A stretch of DNA of 64,000 nucleotides from assembly GCA_027575805.1 (NCBI GenBank), contig JANBPU010000049.1:1-64000 (forward strand), written 5' to 3'. The notes below the pieces were generated by a model, which ran no database searches, was not told the origin of the DNA, and saw only the letters and a program-made list of their open reading frames with translations. The position numbers were made by a program, and so were the translations under genes. Within the stretch, counting starts at the first letter, position 1. Each line of letters starts with the position of its first letter. Shown here piece by piece: positions 29,698-41,425 of the stretch. This DNA comes from Mycoemilia scoparia. Lineage: Eukaryota; Kickxellomycota; Kickxellomycetes; Kickxellales; Kickxellaceae.

Positions 29698-32137
29698 CTA
29701 CTTTCCAGCAGATGTTGCAGGAGGAGTGTTGGCCTGGCGGGATAGGGAATCCAAAGCCCTGCGCAGAATGCTCTTTTTGCGCTCACCTCGCTTCAATTGC
29801 TGAACTGTGGGCTGGTCGTTACGGAGACCACTTTGGCGTCTCGGCTGAGGAGGTTTCGCTGGGCGCTGGTGGTGGCTTCCGTGAACCTCCCCATGTTTTT
29901 GCACTGTGGGCCGCCCTGATGGGGCATACGAAGTGTAAGCTGATGATTTATAATTGTTATTGTGCACATGTGCTATCATGATCAAATGATTTATGCAAAT
30001 TTATACTTATTAAATGATCAGGACCTTGATAGTATGCACGCAAATGTGTGGATGTTGAATTCAGATCTGCTTACCTTTATTCCAGTCCGTGGGACGGAAG
30101 TCTGACTGTCCATATGCACTATGGTTAACGCTTGGCTGATAATTTGGAGTCGCTTGGTGGTAATAATGAGATGTATTAGGGGGGTGCTGAGGAAGCGGTC
30201 TTCCATAGCCACTGACATTGGGATTCTGGGGCTGTCCATATGGACCCGATGCTGTTGGACCAGGGGCATAAGGTGTAGGGCCAGGGTGGTGAGGGGCAGG
30301 AGGATGATGTGCAGAAGGAGCACCAGTACCTGAAATTGAGCTTGGCATGCCGGGACCCCTGCTTCCATTCTGTAGAAGAGGATCATAGACAGGCTTTTGT
30401 TGGTGCGCGGTATTGGACGGGACATATTGGTTTGCAATCACATTTTCCCTGGGCACACCACTTTGAACACCATAGTTTGGTTTCGAGTATTGGGTGTTGT
30501 TAGCTATATGGGTATTGCTTGGCATTCCAATGTGTTCCTTTGATGCAGTCCTTTGGGTTCCGTAGATCGGCTTTGAGTGGTATGTGCTACTTGACATATA
30601 TGGATTTGGAATGTTAACTCCCTCCTTGGGTTTGGCTTTCTGGGCTTCATAGTTTGGCTTTGGATGGTGAACACTAGCAGGTATATGTGGATTCGGCGGG
30701 GAAGCTACATGGCTGTGTTTATAGGTACTACTTGGCCTACGAGTCTTTCCAGCCATTGATTCTGGTGCTGGTGCTGGTGCTGGTGTAGGTTCCACATTGA
30801 TGCGAGGCTTGTATGTCTCTGAGCCCACCTTTTCATGCGAGACGCTATGCTTATGGCCAGAAGGAACCTTTGTGTGACTTGTGCTAGTCTTTCTTGGTGA
30901 TTTGTTCTCCTTTGGTATTATAGGATCGGTGCGTTTGAGTGGTTGTGACTTTGTAGAATGCTTCTTAACCTTGGGTGGCTCTTCAACAACTGGTTCAACT
31001 CGAATATCCGGTTTATACACATCAGGCTCCTTAGCTTTATGTTTGGCCCTTGTGCTTCTAAACTCATCTTCGTCGTCATCATCGATTATTTCAACGACAG
31101 GGTCTGTGGGTTTCTGCTTAGGATAGGTTGTCTTATTTTGTTCTCTGGGCTTTGAGTTAGATGGTGTGCCTGATTCATGAGATGTTCCTGTAGGGTTTCC
31201 ATCCTTTTGAGGGACACCGTTAATCTCTACCTCCTTTGTTCCGTCAGGATTTATCTTTGTCACAGTTTTATTACCCATTGTATCGATTTCCTCAATGATT
31301 TTGTATGACTTTCCACCAATAGTCTGAACTGTAGTGCTCTTCGAAGGCCCACGAGGGCCACCACCCATACCACCACTTGAAGACATAAAGCTGAAAGAAG
31401 CGCCTGGCGCGCTCATATCAGGTTGAGACCACATACCGCCAATGGGGGTAGAGAAAAACGGATCATTAGAGAACGAAGGCATAAATGAACTAAACATGCT
31501 TCTATTTTGCTCCGATCGAGCACCCTGGGACTCATTCTTTGACACACTGTATGGCCGACTTTCACGCTTTTGGAATTCTGGGGGAGTTGCGCTAGCATCA
31601 TTAAAAAACATGCTTGAAGAGTTAGAAAATACCGATCCCCCGAACATGCTGTCATTTCCAAATGCCGAATGGTGCATATTGAAGAGGCTGCTAAAGGGAC
31701 TGTTCCCAAAAAACTCTCTGAATATCTCATCCGCTGAGCGGAATACAAATGGAGCAGAGTGGGTGTAAAAGCTTGACCCGGTTTCACTGTTATCTGAACC
31801 AACACCATTCTTCAAACCATCTTCGCCGTACTGATCATAAATCTTTCTGCTTTTTTCTACCATAAATAAAGTATGCGTGTTTAATGGTTTGGACACGTTT
31901 CAGGGCACCAATAGAACTAGTTGATATGCTATTTTAGAGCATTGGTTGCTTACCATCACGAAGAACCTCGTAGGCCTCAGATATCAGCTTGAACTTTCTC
32001 TCTGCTTCCTCCTTATTGTTGATATTTTTGTCTGGATGCCAGCGCAAAGATTGTTTGCGGTATCCCTGCCTTATCTTATCCGTGGTCGCGTCTGGGGAAA
32101 CACCCAGGACATCGTAGTACTTTAGCTCTTTTACCAT
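29698..32137 (-). CDS. J-domain co-chaperone, DNAJB6-like, with a long Pro-rich tail
   Basis: A class B J protein that stimulates Hsp70; DNAJB6-like members suppress aggregation. Three exons (31954-32137, 30075-31856, 29698-29939) give 735 residues. The J domain is residues 1-72 with the HPD motif (RWHPDKN). The G/F-S region has [19 protein letters not shown], as in DNAJB6. A short C-terminal beta block follows ([19 protein letters not shown], then [15 protein letters not shown]). Residues about 250-735 are low complexity: an acidic patch (IDDDDEDEF), basic patches, and many repeats of the type PNY/PIY-x(3-10)-K rich in Pro, His and Tyr. The total length is about twice that of usual class B J proteins. 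The last exon may be spliced further (see 29417-29474). Confidence 0.88.
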
Positions 32138-33368
32138 GGCTGCCTAGACTAATTTCCAACAGCAATTACCAGCCAAATGAATGCTCTTCGATGAAATATA
32201 GAAAAACAAGAGTAGTGGCAAATGAAAAGAAGAAAAAGCAAAGAATTAATCAAGAGAGGAGTGCAGCACGGTATAACAAACCTTGTGTGCCTCGTGAATG
32301 AATGAATGATCTAACTGTGAGTGCGAGAATGAAACGACTTGACGTGCTGGTTTCTGACTCTGATGATTAAAAAGGCATTTAAGAGGAAAGGAAGAAGCTC
32401 AAAGGGTAATAAAGAACTCTGCGCACTCGTGCTGCTCTTTAAAGTCAACAAACAACCAAAAGGCCTATTCAGACTGGGAAAGATCAAACAAGCCTCAAAA
32501 GGTGCCCAAAAGGATATTTGGGGAACCAGGTTTCCATAAAGAGCGTGACAAAAGAAAACGCGAATCCATTACGATTCTTGGACTTTCCCGTGTATGCGTA
32601 TTGGTAAATACTTCAGCTCAATAGACGATGGCCCACATTCAAATGCTTCTGGTTCAGTTCATGGATTGTTAATTGGAATTTACGTCATTTTTATAGAGTT
32701 CTATCTCCTTCCAAAATCCTCTATCTTTGACTCCTGGTTTGTGGTGTCAACATATATATGAGTGTGCGTTTGCTGCGCAGAATAGCCGAGTCAAAGCAAA
32801 GCAGTTATACATATCTGTGCAAATATTATAGAAAGACTTGCGTTTTTACGCAGAGATAGTGTCCCCCAGGATACAACAAGATCTTGACAAGATATGACCG
32901 GAGAACACTTTCATTCTTTAAGCAGAGATGACAAAATGGTCAAAGTTCACAAGATTTTGGGCAAAATATATCCCCAGGAGTTGCATATGGAATGGCTCAT
33001 GATTTGGCCAAAATCTGATGAGGACCCATTTCTGCCTACCATAGATTCGATCACTAGTGAAATCTTCCCAAATGGTGAACTGAGGCAAATTACAATTGAT
33101 AAATCATTAGTACATTTGTTTCTTGGCATCAACAATGTGGCAAAATATGAGCTGATGCTCAAGCAAAGCTGGTAATGGAGTGAGTCATGGTTAGAAAGGC
33201 CTAATACCCCATATAACACAGGCTATACTATTCCACAGAGTATACACTCTTGTTTGGCGCGAAGTAAAAACCTGCAATGTATTGTGAACCTAAAATTGAT
33301 TTCATGCCAGGAGATGGCAATTGTTGCAATTTACATCATAAAATTACATAAAAGTTGGCCATGTAAAT
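32138..33368. other. Intergenic region upstream of the J-protein gene
   Basis: About 1.2 kb with the J-protein promoter. One family C repeat lies at 32940-33080. The 93-codon frame at 32894 is made largely of that repeat. No gene is seen. Confidence 0.55.
32940..33080 (-). repeat. Dispersed repeat family C, copy 3
   Basis: TTGCATATGGAATGGCTCAT then GATTTGGCCAAAATCTGATG is the reverse complement of the central part of the 22193 copy. The match continues through TTGGGCAAAATATATCCCCA to the left. Confidence 0.7.
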
Positions 33369-34411
33369 TTAAAATTTGTAGCTCTGCATTGAGCTCTTTT
33401 CAGCATCTTGTGGTGATTGGTGAATTCTTGGGCTCAATGATATCTCATCAAAGTATACGGGGGGTTCACGCTTGGAGATAAACTTATTCCGAAAAAGATG
33501 CAAACCATACCACAAGTAGTATACCACTACAACCCCAGCAAGTGTGGCGGTTAGGATACCAGCTTCCACCCATTTGTTTCTTCTGTAATCAAGAAGGAAG
33601 TACGGGAATCGGTGTAGACTATTTTAATAAATGAATTAATACATAGGTTGGTTGGCAGTCAGAGACTTTTGTTGGTATTAGTTGTTTTATATAATGATGG
33701 TAGTCACAGCTGCTAAACTTACAATGTCTCGGTTATCCATGTAAGGGAGAGATAGAGAATCATTACTAGCGATAGTGTTGTTATATGTGACCAGTGGGGA
33801 CACACTGTCTCGTTGTTGAATATAAATTCAACTACAACAGTGAATATATTTAGAGCATGGGCAGATATGTCAAGCCAGGCGCCAGCAGGAATTGACAAAT
33901 CGGATATTTCGAAAAGGAAGCACCAGTATATAATTGACACCACGAAGGCAAAAGTTATGGTGCTCTCATACAAGAGCCAATGCAGCAGTTGAAGGGATTG
34001 GGGTAGCCGGCTAAATGAGTTTTCTCGACCAACACCCGATTTTCGGGACAAGATCAAATGGGTTGTAGCGCTCTATTATTTTACAATATCACAAGCAACT
34101 TTGATTTATCAAGAAATGAATGTGCTATATATACATGATCTGAAGGTAGCGCAGCAGGGCTTGAAACTTACAATCTGGTATGCCACAATTCCAGTGTATG
34201 ACAAAAGGGTAAAGTATGTGAACATAATCGGTGCAAAGCCATATATAGATGCTCCAACTACGATAGAAATCCATACCATAGCGGAATAGATGCAAAGAAC
34301 AGAGCGGATACCAATCAGCCATCCCCTGTTAACCAGACGAGATGTTGTCACCATCTCTGGCTTATGCATGTCTAGCCGGTAGAACTTCCTAAGCCGCTTT
34401 GCAAATGTCAT
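33369..34411 (-). CDS. FAR-17a/AIG1-like multi-pass membrane protein (paralogue 1)
   Basis: A polytopic membrane protein; animal AIG1/ADTRP relatives are threonine hydrolases of fatty-acid esters of hydroxy fatty acids. Three exons (34172-34411, 33723-34072, 33369-33618) give 279 residues with about six hydrophobic segments. Family marks are the N-terminal helix pair ending in FTYFTLLSYTGIVAYQI with candidate catalytic Thr, and SAHALNIFTVVVEFIFNNE with candidate catalytic His, followed by a WITETL/FPYFLLDY block. The paralogue at 36663-37675 has the same intron positions and phases, so the two come from one duplication. The hydrolase activity is inferred from the family, not shown. It could also be read as a Rolling-stone-like protein. 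Confidence 0.65.
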
Positions 34412-35274
34412 TTTGTTTGTGCGATCCTTTGGGTAAATGACTACAGGTTCTGAAATTATGCCACAAGAGCACCTAGATAAAGAAAGGGAAAAGGTGGAGG
34501 AGCGGTTTTACACTTGAGAGACCAAAGGGTGTATTAAATATAAAGTTAATATCGCACATATTCATACCCAGTAACATTTTAGCATAAAATGAGTGGCTAT
34601 AAGTAACATGTTGTTAAAGCAGTTACACCTCTGTATATCGCGAGGTATAGAAAAGTCCGAATTGGACCTAAATTATAGCCTCGAACTTGCAGCGTGGCGC
34701 GGCTCATGGCCCTCATAATTATTTTTCTTTTATCTAGGACTGCCACTTGAATGAAGTATTCTGGCAGGACGTTATATTTTCAAGGTGGAAACTCATAAAA
34801 ATGATTTAGTGGTGACCCAATAAAAATGATTCTTATTTTATAAAAGACCCTTACATGATCTGGGATCTTGATAAAGACATCAGTCTTAACCAGAGGCGAA
34901 TTCATACAGGGTTATTTTTAATGACAGCTCTTGTTTTCAATTAATGAAAATCTAGTTGTGCGGACATAAATATCACACTATCCATAACATAACCCATTAA
35001 TAGCTTAGTAGCAACTCTTTGAGATGTATCAAGTCGAACCAGAGATCTTGGAATCAATATACCCATACATTGTTCCCCACAACTTGATACAAAGATGAAG
35101 CTAATTTGTCATACTTTCACTAAATAGCACATAGCTGGGCTAAATAATTTTCATGATTTTTGGAAATGTGATAGCTGATGTCAACATTTATTTAAAACAA
35201 GTAAATTGTGGCTATGGGGGGGGGGGGTAACAGCACCCAATTTTAAATTTGTTAAAGTATGGTTGTTATTATTT
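34412..35274. other. Intergenic region between AIG1-like paralogue 1 and SNIP1
   Basis: About 860 AT-rich bases. It contains a 12-G homopolymer at 35216-35227, next to the SNIP1 stop codon. No gene is seen. Confidence 0.55.
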
Positions 35275-36380
35275 TTATACATTTTCGCTTAACAAAACGT
35301 ATTCGCGAGTGCTAAGACCAAACTTAATCACATCTTTTTCACGTAATTCTACATATCTTTGGCTGGGTATTTTTTCGCTGTTCAAGTATGTCCCATTTGT
35401 TGACCCAAGGTCGATTAGATATGGATTTATTTGACTATTAGTTGCACCATCTCCACCCTTGCTTATTAATCTGAATTGGATAACTGCATGCTGGCCAGAG
35501 CACGAAGGATGGTCAGTTGGAATATCGACAACCTATATATCGAGTATTTGATAGTAGTTACAAAATAAAGCAGTAGATAAATTGAACTTTTAATTCTCGT
35601 GCTATTACTCAATGCAGTGATGTATATGCTACTACCAACCTTTCTGTCTCTGCCAAACATGTATGCGCTGGATCTACTGATTTGGAACATATCTGCAAAA
35701 ATTCACATTTTTTAGCATTTGCGGAAAAAGTGTATCGATTGAAAAAATAAATAAATAAATATACAATATGGTTACTATTAAGTAGGAGGTACTTGCCTAC
35801 TTGATCGCTGTTTTTAAATATATATAAGCGCCACTTTTGACTTGGTTTCCGCGCTTCCTGTGGCTCGTTATACTTGACTACTACTCCATTAACGGTGTTT
35901 GTCTCTGCAGCGAGTTTTCCTGACAGCCCAAAGTTGGGTTCTTCGCGTTTCTTTTCTCCAAAATCTTCTACATCAGATCCATAATCCTTATCCACATCAT
36001 CATTCTCATTATGTTTGCTATCCCTTTTAGCGTATTCGTTGCTTTTGTTTGTTTAACATTAGGTGCTTTTAGTAAGTTATCAATGGTATAAACTGTTGGA
36101 TATGATACAGAACGGTTTTAACTTTTTACCTTCTTTGGCGATCTTTGCTTCTATTACGGGAAACAGGCGACTTTGAGCGGTATCTCTGTCGTGTCCTATG
36201 GTCTCTGGATTTTGGTGACCTAGATCTTGGCCTATTGGATCTTGATGATCTATCATTATAGCCTCTCCTTTCAGAGTTTCTATCTTTTCTTGATGGGGAG
36301 CGAGATCTTGGAGGCGAATAAACCCGAGGTCTCCTGTCCTCAGACCTTCTCCGCAACGATGATGATGTTGAGGACGACAT
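35275..36380 (-). CDS. FHA-domain splicing factor SNIP1/Pml1 (RES complex)
   Basis: The RES-complex FHA subunit that helps pre-mRNA retention and splicing. Four exons (36130-36380, 35797-36041, 35640-35692, 35275-35532) give 268 residues. Residues 1-84 are an RS-rich, highly basic region, as in human SNIP1. The core begins with ETNTVNGVVVKYNEPQEARK then WRLYIFKN. The FHA fold follows: SSAYMFGRDRK, IPTDHPSCSGQHAVIQFR, IDLGSTNGTYLN and KFGLSTREYVLL, with the phospho-binding G-R, S-x-x-H and N-G all present. Intron 2 is GC-AG: GTAG|GCAAGT. It is the only donor that keeps the conserved frame into DMFQISRSSAYMFGR. The last exon has no Met, so simple ORF scanning misses it. Confidence 0.9.
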
Positions 36381-36662
36381 TGCTGAATATTTAATAATAA
36401 TCTTTTGATCTTATTAAAATCATTTCAATTCTTGGCACAGATCTAAATTAATAGAAATGGCTATCAAGATATTGTCCTTATGGGTTAGCAATTCAAATTT
36501 GATTTTCGTTAAAAGGTGTAACTCGCCCTCATATTGAAGCGGAAAGAAAGTCACAATAGTGGATGCATTGTCTTTTGGAGTTTCCAACATACAAATATAA
36601 CATGTGATTCAATTAACAAAGAAATTAAATAGTTGTATACATAAACACCAACAGACTAGTCA
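36381..36662. other. Short intergenic region, SNIP1 promoter
   Basis: 282 AT-rich bases between the SNIP1 start and the stop of AIG1-like paralogue 2. It holds no recognised element. Confidence 0.5.
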
Positions 36663-37675
36663 TTAGCACACATTGTTTGTTGTAGGATCAGGATCTTCGA
36701 GTTGCTGGTGCTCTGTTTCTTGTTTGGGACTTGTAAACCTATTTAGCAACAAGTGAGCGCCATACCACAAATAGTGCACTGCCACAACACCTGCATAAGT
36801 TGCCAGGACTATTCCTATCTCGGCCCACTTGTATTTCTTGTAGTCGAGTATATCATAAGGAAATGCATGGAGGCTAATATCATAGATATGCAAAAGAGTT
36901 AAAATTGGTCAGGCTAAGATTTGGAATCCCAATAGAAGTCATAATGGTTATTAACATAAAGGAATACTACTCACAATGATTCGGTCATCCAGGCAAACAG
37001 AGTATACAGAAATGCCAATATAGCCAGGGTTAAAGGATGTGTCCAGTATGGGCAAACAATTTCGTTATTAAAGATGAATTCTAATATAGTCACTACCAGG
37101 TTCATCAAATGTACAGACGTGTTCATCCAGATCTCCATGGCTCCTACTCCACCACTTTCGCCATTATACAGCAGGGACCAATATACCACGGTCACAACCA
37201 GAGGAAACGTCAATATGGTTTCGTATAGTATCCAATGGAGTAGCTGGAGTACTTTAGGAAGACGTTCGAATGAACCTGGTTTCTTGGATTTTATACTTTT
37301 TAAAGAGAATATGGTGTGAATGATCGCGCTCTATAAAGATATTTGGAACGACAATTTTGATATACACACAGGTAAATAATAATAGGAGAATATTGATATA
37401 TTACAAATACTAATAAGGAGCATGGTACTAACTATTTGGTATGCCGTGATGCCTGTAAATGAGAAAAGTGTAAAGTAGGTAAATACATATCTGCCATTGT
37501 CAGCTATGAATGATCCGGCTATGTATCCCACCCAAGCCGCTAGTAGGTATGTACAAATTGTTAACCTTATAGCTAATAACCACCGCTGGCTAACAAGTCG
37601 AGATGTCACTACCATCTCTGGCTTGTGACTATCTATCTTGAAACCTTTGTGGATGATAGTATTTACAAGCTTCAT
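36663..37675 (-). CDS. FAR-17a/AIG1-like multi-pass membrane protein (paralogue 2)
   Basis: Three exons (37433-37675, 36975-37330, 36663-36873) give 269 residues. Same architecture as paralogue 1: HKPEMVVTSRLVSQRWLLAI, VFTYFTLFSFTGITAYQI with candidate Thr, SVHLMNLVVTILEFIFNNE with candidate His, then CPYWTHPLT and FPYDILDYKKYKWAE near the end. The open frame extends two codons further up from a TTG; I use the ATG at 37675. Introns lie at the same places and phases (0 and 2) as in paralogue 1. Donors GTTAGT and GTGAGT differ from the paralogue, showing drift. The tail after the last helix differs between the two and is acidic here. Confidence 0.65.
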
Positions 37676-38774
37676 GACCAAAAGACAAAAAGCTCTTTAA
37701 AAAGAGAAAATCTTATCCTGAAATGAAGGGAAGTGCATGTAAACATATTCCAAAATATGCTCAAAGATATAAAGTGGCAAGTGGGAAAGCTTTTTCAGGG
37801 GCGGCTTCTATGAGCATTGTTCTGGCTTTGACCCCATTATCCAAACCCACCAGCTAACTTATTCATGAATGGACTCTACAAGTAAACTTCTAGTCTATTA
37901 TTTACTGAATAACCAAATGCGTTACTGCGATTTTCTACTTTACAGGCAATACATAAGCCCTTATTACTGATGTAGGGGTGTTATTCTGCTCCCCAAGCAG
38001 AGTAATTGAACAAATATAATGTGCGATGAGCTTCATGAATTCTTTTTACACGTGATATGTCAGTGGGTTTATCGCTTTTCAAAAGCCCGAACTAATCCCA
38101 GGCTTGAAGGTCTGTCTGTAAATCTCAGTTACCCAAATTAAGATTCTAAAGGGGAGGGCAAATTACTTTTTCTCAACCAAGTAGAACTCTGAGGATAATA
38201 GTAAAAGATTTATGTCCTTGAGAAGGGCTAGTGGTACCAACTTTCATATGAATACAATGGAAATTGGACTATATATTATGAGAATTGAAGAACTATATCC
38301 CGCATTTAATGGCACAAGATCATAAGTGTTGGGCGTGCATTATTTATTATAACAACACAAATTAGTTTGGAAAGCGACATGTTGTAGGCATAGCTTAGTG
38401 TTGTTGGACCTAGCTTTTCCCTATATCTTCTCCATACATTGTAATAATGTAATTCAATGTTTTGTCTGTGCCAGATGCTATCTACCACACAATATAGAGA
38501 CATAAAAACGATCTTTTCTATCAACAAATAATGCTGACATACATGAGGGTGATTAGGAGTACATGCCCTCGGTTTTGTGACTGGGCAGGTGACGGCTCCA
38601 AATCGGAACTTGTGCCCATAATTCTAGTTAGTAATATATTTGTTACCTATAACTGCAGCATGACTGCCTGTTCCTTGCATACTCACTTTCTCATGCTTTT
38701 GCTTTCATAATATATATTATACCGACTCGTATTTAAATAGATAGTCGTGTGCGAAAAAGCGCCAGAGTTGCTTA
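37676..38774. other. Divergent intergenic region, AIG1-like paralogue 2 and SPC2
   Basis: About 1.1 kb. It serves two promoters. The frame at 38306-38527 on the minus strand has no domain. No repeat was recognised. Confidence 0.5.
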
Positions 38775-39546
38775 ATGACTGACAACAACAAAACGACAGC
38801 CAGCGGTCCTGGTAAGCAAATTCTCATGGATTCTACATCTAAAAAGACACTAGAATGCGACAAGTCATGCTAACAATTCAAAAATATTTACAGAGACTGC
38901 CGTTGCCAATAAATACAATATCTCTGAGCTCAAGTCAACATGCGACGAAGCCTTGAGACAGGTACGCATTGACCAAATATTTAGCCAATTTACACAAGTA
39001 TATATGGGTTTCTCGTAAATGACCACCACATCTAATTTATCCAAATTGTCTGCACACTTATAGTACTTTGAGAAAAAGGGGTTCAAGGAAAGACACACCC
39101 ACACGGACGTCAAGCTTTTGCTGGGATACACTGGCGTGCTATTCTGCGTAATTGATTTCTTGTATAGCTGGAAGAACCCGTTCAAGTCCACAAAGTGGTT
39201 CTCATATATCAGTGTCACGGTATTTACACTTACTGCAATTCTGACAGTGCTGTACTCGTTTTTCGTTCAGCGTGACACTTTCTATGTTGGCCATAGCGAA
39301 GAGAAGGGTGTGGTTATTTCTGCTGGATCTTCTGTGAAGGCCCATGAGCCAGAATATCATCTTACCTTATCCAGCAGACCAATCCAAGTCGAAAAGCCCC
39401 GTCCAGTTCCTACCAGTCTACCCCGTATTGTGGTAAAGCCATTCTCAACTTGGTTCCATGAAGATGGAAAACTAAACCGTGAACTCTTCGAGGCTGAAAT
39501 AGAGAATGCCTTGGACGCTTTGTTCAAGTTAACTCACAAAGATTAA
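38775..39546 (+). CDS. SPC2: Signal peptidase complex subunit 2 (Spc2/SPC25)
   Basis: An accessory subunit of the ER signal peptidase, linking it to the Sec61 translocon. Three exons (38775-38811, 38894-38961, 39064-39546) join in frame into 195 residues. The family core is clear: KYNISELKSTCDEALRQYFE then a first membrane helix (LLLGYTGVLFCVIDFLYSW) and a second one (WFSYISVTVFTLTAILTVLY). The conserved cytosolic end has YHLTLSSRP and PFSTWFHEDGKLNRELFEAE. Exon 1 is only 37 bases and carries the first 12 codons, a disordered N-terminus. The topology with both ends in the cytosol is as in the family. Confidence 0.92.
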
Positions 39547-40052
39547 AATGATAACCAAACCAATTCTAATAAATCGGTGACAAATCAATACCCACATACA
39601 TAGAAGGCTTTTTCATAAACACAAAATCCAGTATACTCAAGCACAATGGCAAGTTTTAATAAAATTAGGACTTTTCATTTAATGATAGCCTTAGCATTAT
39701 CTATTCTACTTTACATAAATTCACTAAAGCATGTGAAAATGTTGCATTTGTTGAACATGGTGTTGGTGCGAATGTTTTTTCATTTTTTAACATGGAATAT
39801 TACAGTTTAAAGGTGCAAAAATATTGCTATGACCTAATTTAGAGCTCAAATATCTGATGTAGTGCATATGAGCGATTATTTTTGAAGGGCTAAAAGCAGA
39901 CTACACGTGATAATATAGGTTGGCCAATATGCATGATGAAACTGGCCTACTAGTAAAAACTGGCCCTTCAAAAATAATGATCCATATGCTCAATTGTGTC
40001 AACATTGGGCATGGCAAAGAAACCAAAATAAAATCGATGAGATTATATGTTT
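39547..40052. other. Convergent intergenic region, SPC2 and PMP47
   Basis: About 500 bases of two 3' UTRs. Contains one family A repeat at 39865-39988. No gene is seen. Confidence 0.55.
39865..39988 (-). repeat. MITE-like repeat family A, copy 5 (second subfamily)
   Basis: 124 bases. Termini are CATATGAGCGATTATTTTTG (then AAGGGCTAAA) and GGCCCTTCAAAAATAATGAT then CCATATG, a near-perfect inverted repeat. The interior matches copy 3 at 7548 in reverse complement. Confidence 0.8.
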
Positions 40053-41425
40053 TTACTGGAGTCTGGCTTTGCGGCCCTTCAGTATAGCTAGGAGTCGAAT
40101 AGTGTAAGAGAACAGTGCCTCTTTGGTCATGAACAGGAAGGCAGCTGTAATGACAGACTGAACAACCTTGCTGGAGATTCCCTTGAACAGGCCCTGGACG
40201 CCCTCTTGAGCGAGGATCTTCTTCAAGCCATCCAAGAGAGAGTTGTAGCGCTCAGACTCGTTCTTGGACTGGCGGAGCTGCATACGGGTTTTTACCACGC
40301 TATATATGGCATTTAAACAAAGGGTATCATAGAGTTTAATATACCCGGCATGCATAAAGTGAGTGCAAAAACGTAGTATTGTGAATAGCGAGTGCTTACA
40401 TGTAGGGGTAGGTGACAACAGTAGCGACTAGCTTTGATACAGCACCTAGGAAGAAGAAATCGAGGTTTCCCAGCTTACGAGTACTTTGCAGGCGATTCTT
40501 GATCTGTTCAAAAACAGTGTACTGAATGATAGGGTTGATGACAAGAATTAGGGCAGGAATAACGCCTTGCCATAGCGACAGAACGCCGTCTTCCTTTATG
40601 ATCTTGGCAAAGGCCTGCCAAGTGGTAATGGACTTTGTCTTTGAATCACTTGCATTGCCAATAGCATCTTCCTCCTCGGCCTCAAGCTTCTTAACAGTAA
40701 GGCGGGTATTTACGACCCATATTGGGTTTGTGATGAGTACAGTCATGGCTCCGGCTATAGCTCCAGCTGTCATACTCTGGCCAGTAGTCATAGCAGCGAC
40801 CTTAGAGGCCTTCTCAAAGGCAGACTTTGTGGCCTCAAAGAAGTAGTAGTAGACGCCATTAGTTACAGCTGATCCAAAAAGAGCAGATTCCAGACCGCTA
40901 CATTTGAAGGAAGATTGGGTGTTAGTGACCTTTGTTATCAAGCTGTGCTAACTGATCTTTTGAAGAAGATCGTCATACTTACGAGAACAAGCCTTGGATG
41001 CCTTCCCCAGCGATAATTTTCTTGACAGCATCAAGGTTTCCCTAGAAGCATCATTTAGGGGTATAGTTTAGATTCACATTGTACAAAAATGCCCGAAAGT
41101 AAAGGGCTACAACTTTATACATGCCGTATATACCATTCTGAAATAGCAGATGCTTACTTTGTAGGCCGATTCAGAAGTATTGTTCCTCTGCGCTTGTAGA
41201 CGAGAGCTCACAGTGATCAGGGGGTAAGTGATGGCCATGGAGATGATGCCACCACCAGCGCCTAAAAATGGACAAGAGGGGTAGGGGTTTGATATTAGCG
41301 TACTCGATATATACATCATATATGTGTGGCTATGGGTGGGTGTGCTTGGACTTTTCTCATGGAGAGCTCAATAGCAATGAGCAAATGCACTTACCAGCAA
41401 GAGCGTGTGCTACGTTATCTGACAT
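40053..41425 (-). CDS. Peroxisomal adenine nucleotide carrier (PMP47/ANT1, SLC25A17 type)
   Basis: A mitochondrial-carrier-family protein of the peroxisomal membrane that exchanges ATP for AMP so that fatty acids can be activated inside. Five exons (41395-41425, 41158-41261, 40983-41041, 40400-40897, 40053-40299) give 312 residues. The three carrier repeats carry TYPLITVSSRLQAQ (lacking the acidic residue, as in PMP47), NPIWVVNTRL and YPYIVVKTRMQL. The gates and Gly motifs are ordered (EGIQGLFS, DGVLSLWQG, EGVQGLFKG). The IQYTVFEQIK block fits PMP47. Exon 1 is 31 bases, giving MSDNVAHALA. Together with PEX11, it is the second peroxisomal gene in the window. Confidence 0.88.

Noticed and set aside
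32894..33175. 93-codon plus-strand open frame
   Set aside because: Most of it coincides with family C repeat copy 3 in reverse orientation, so the frame is incidental.
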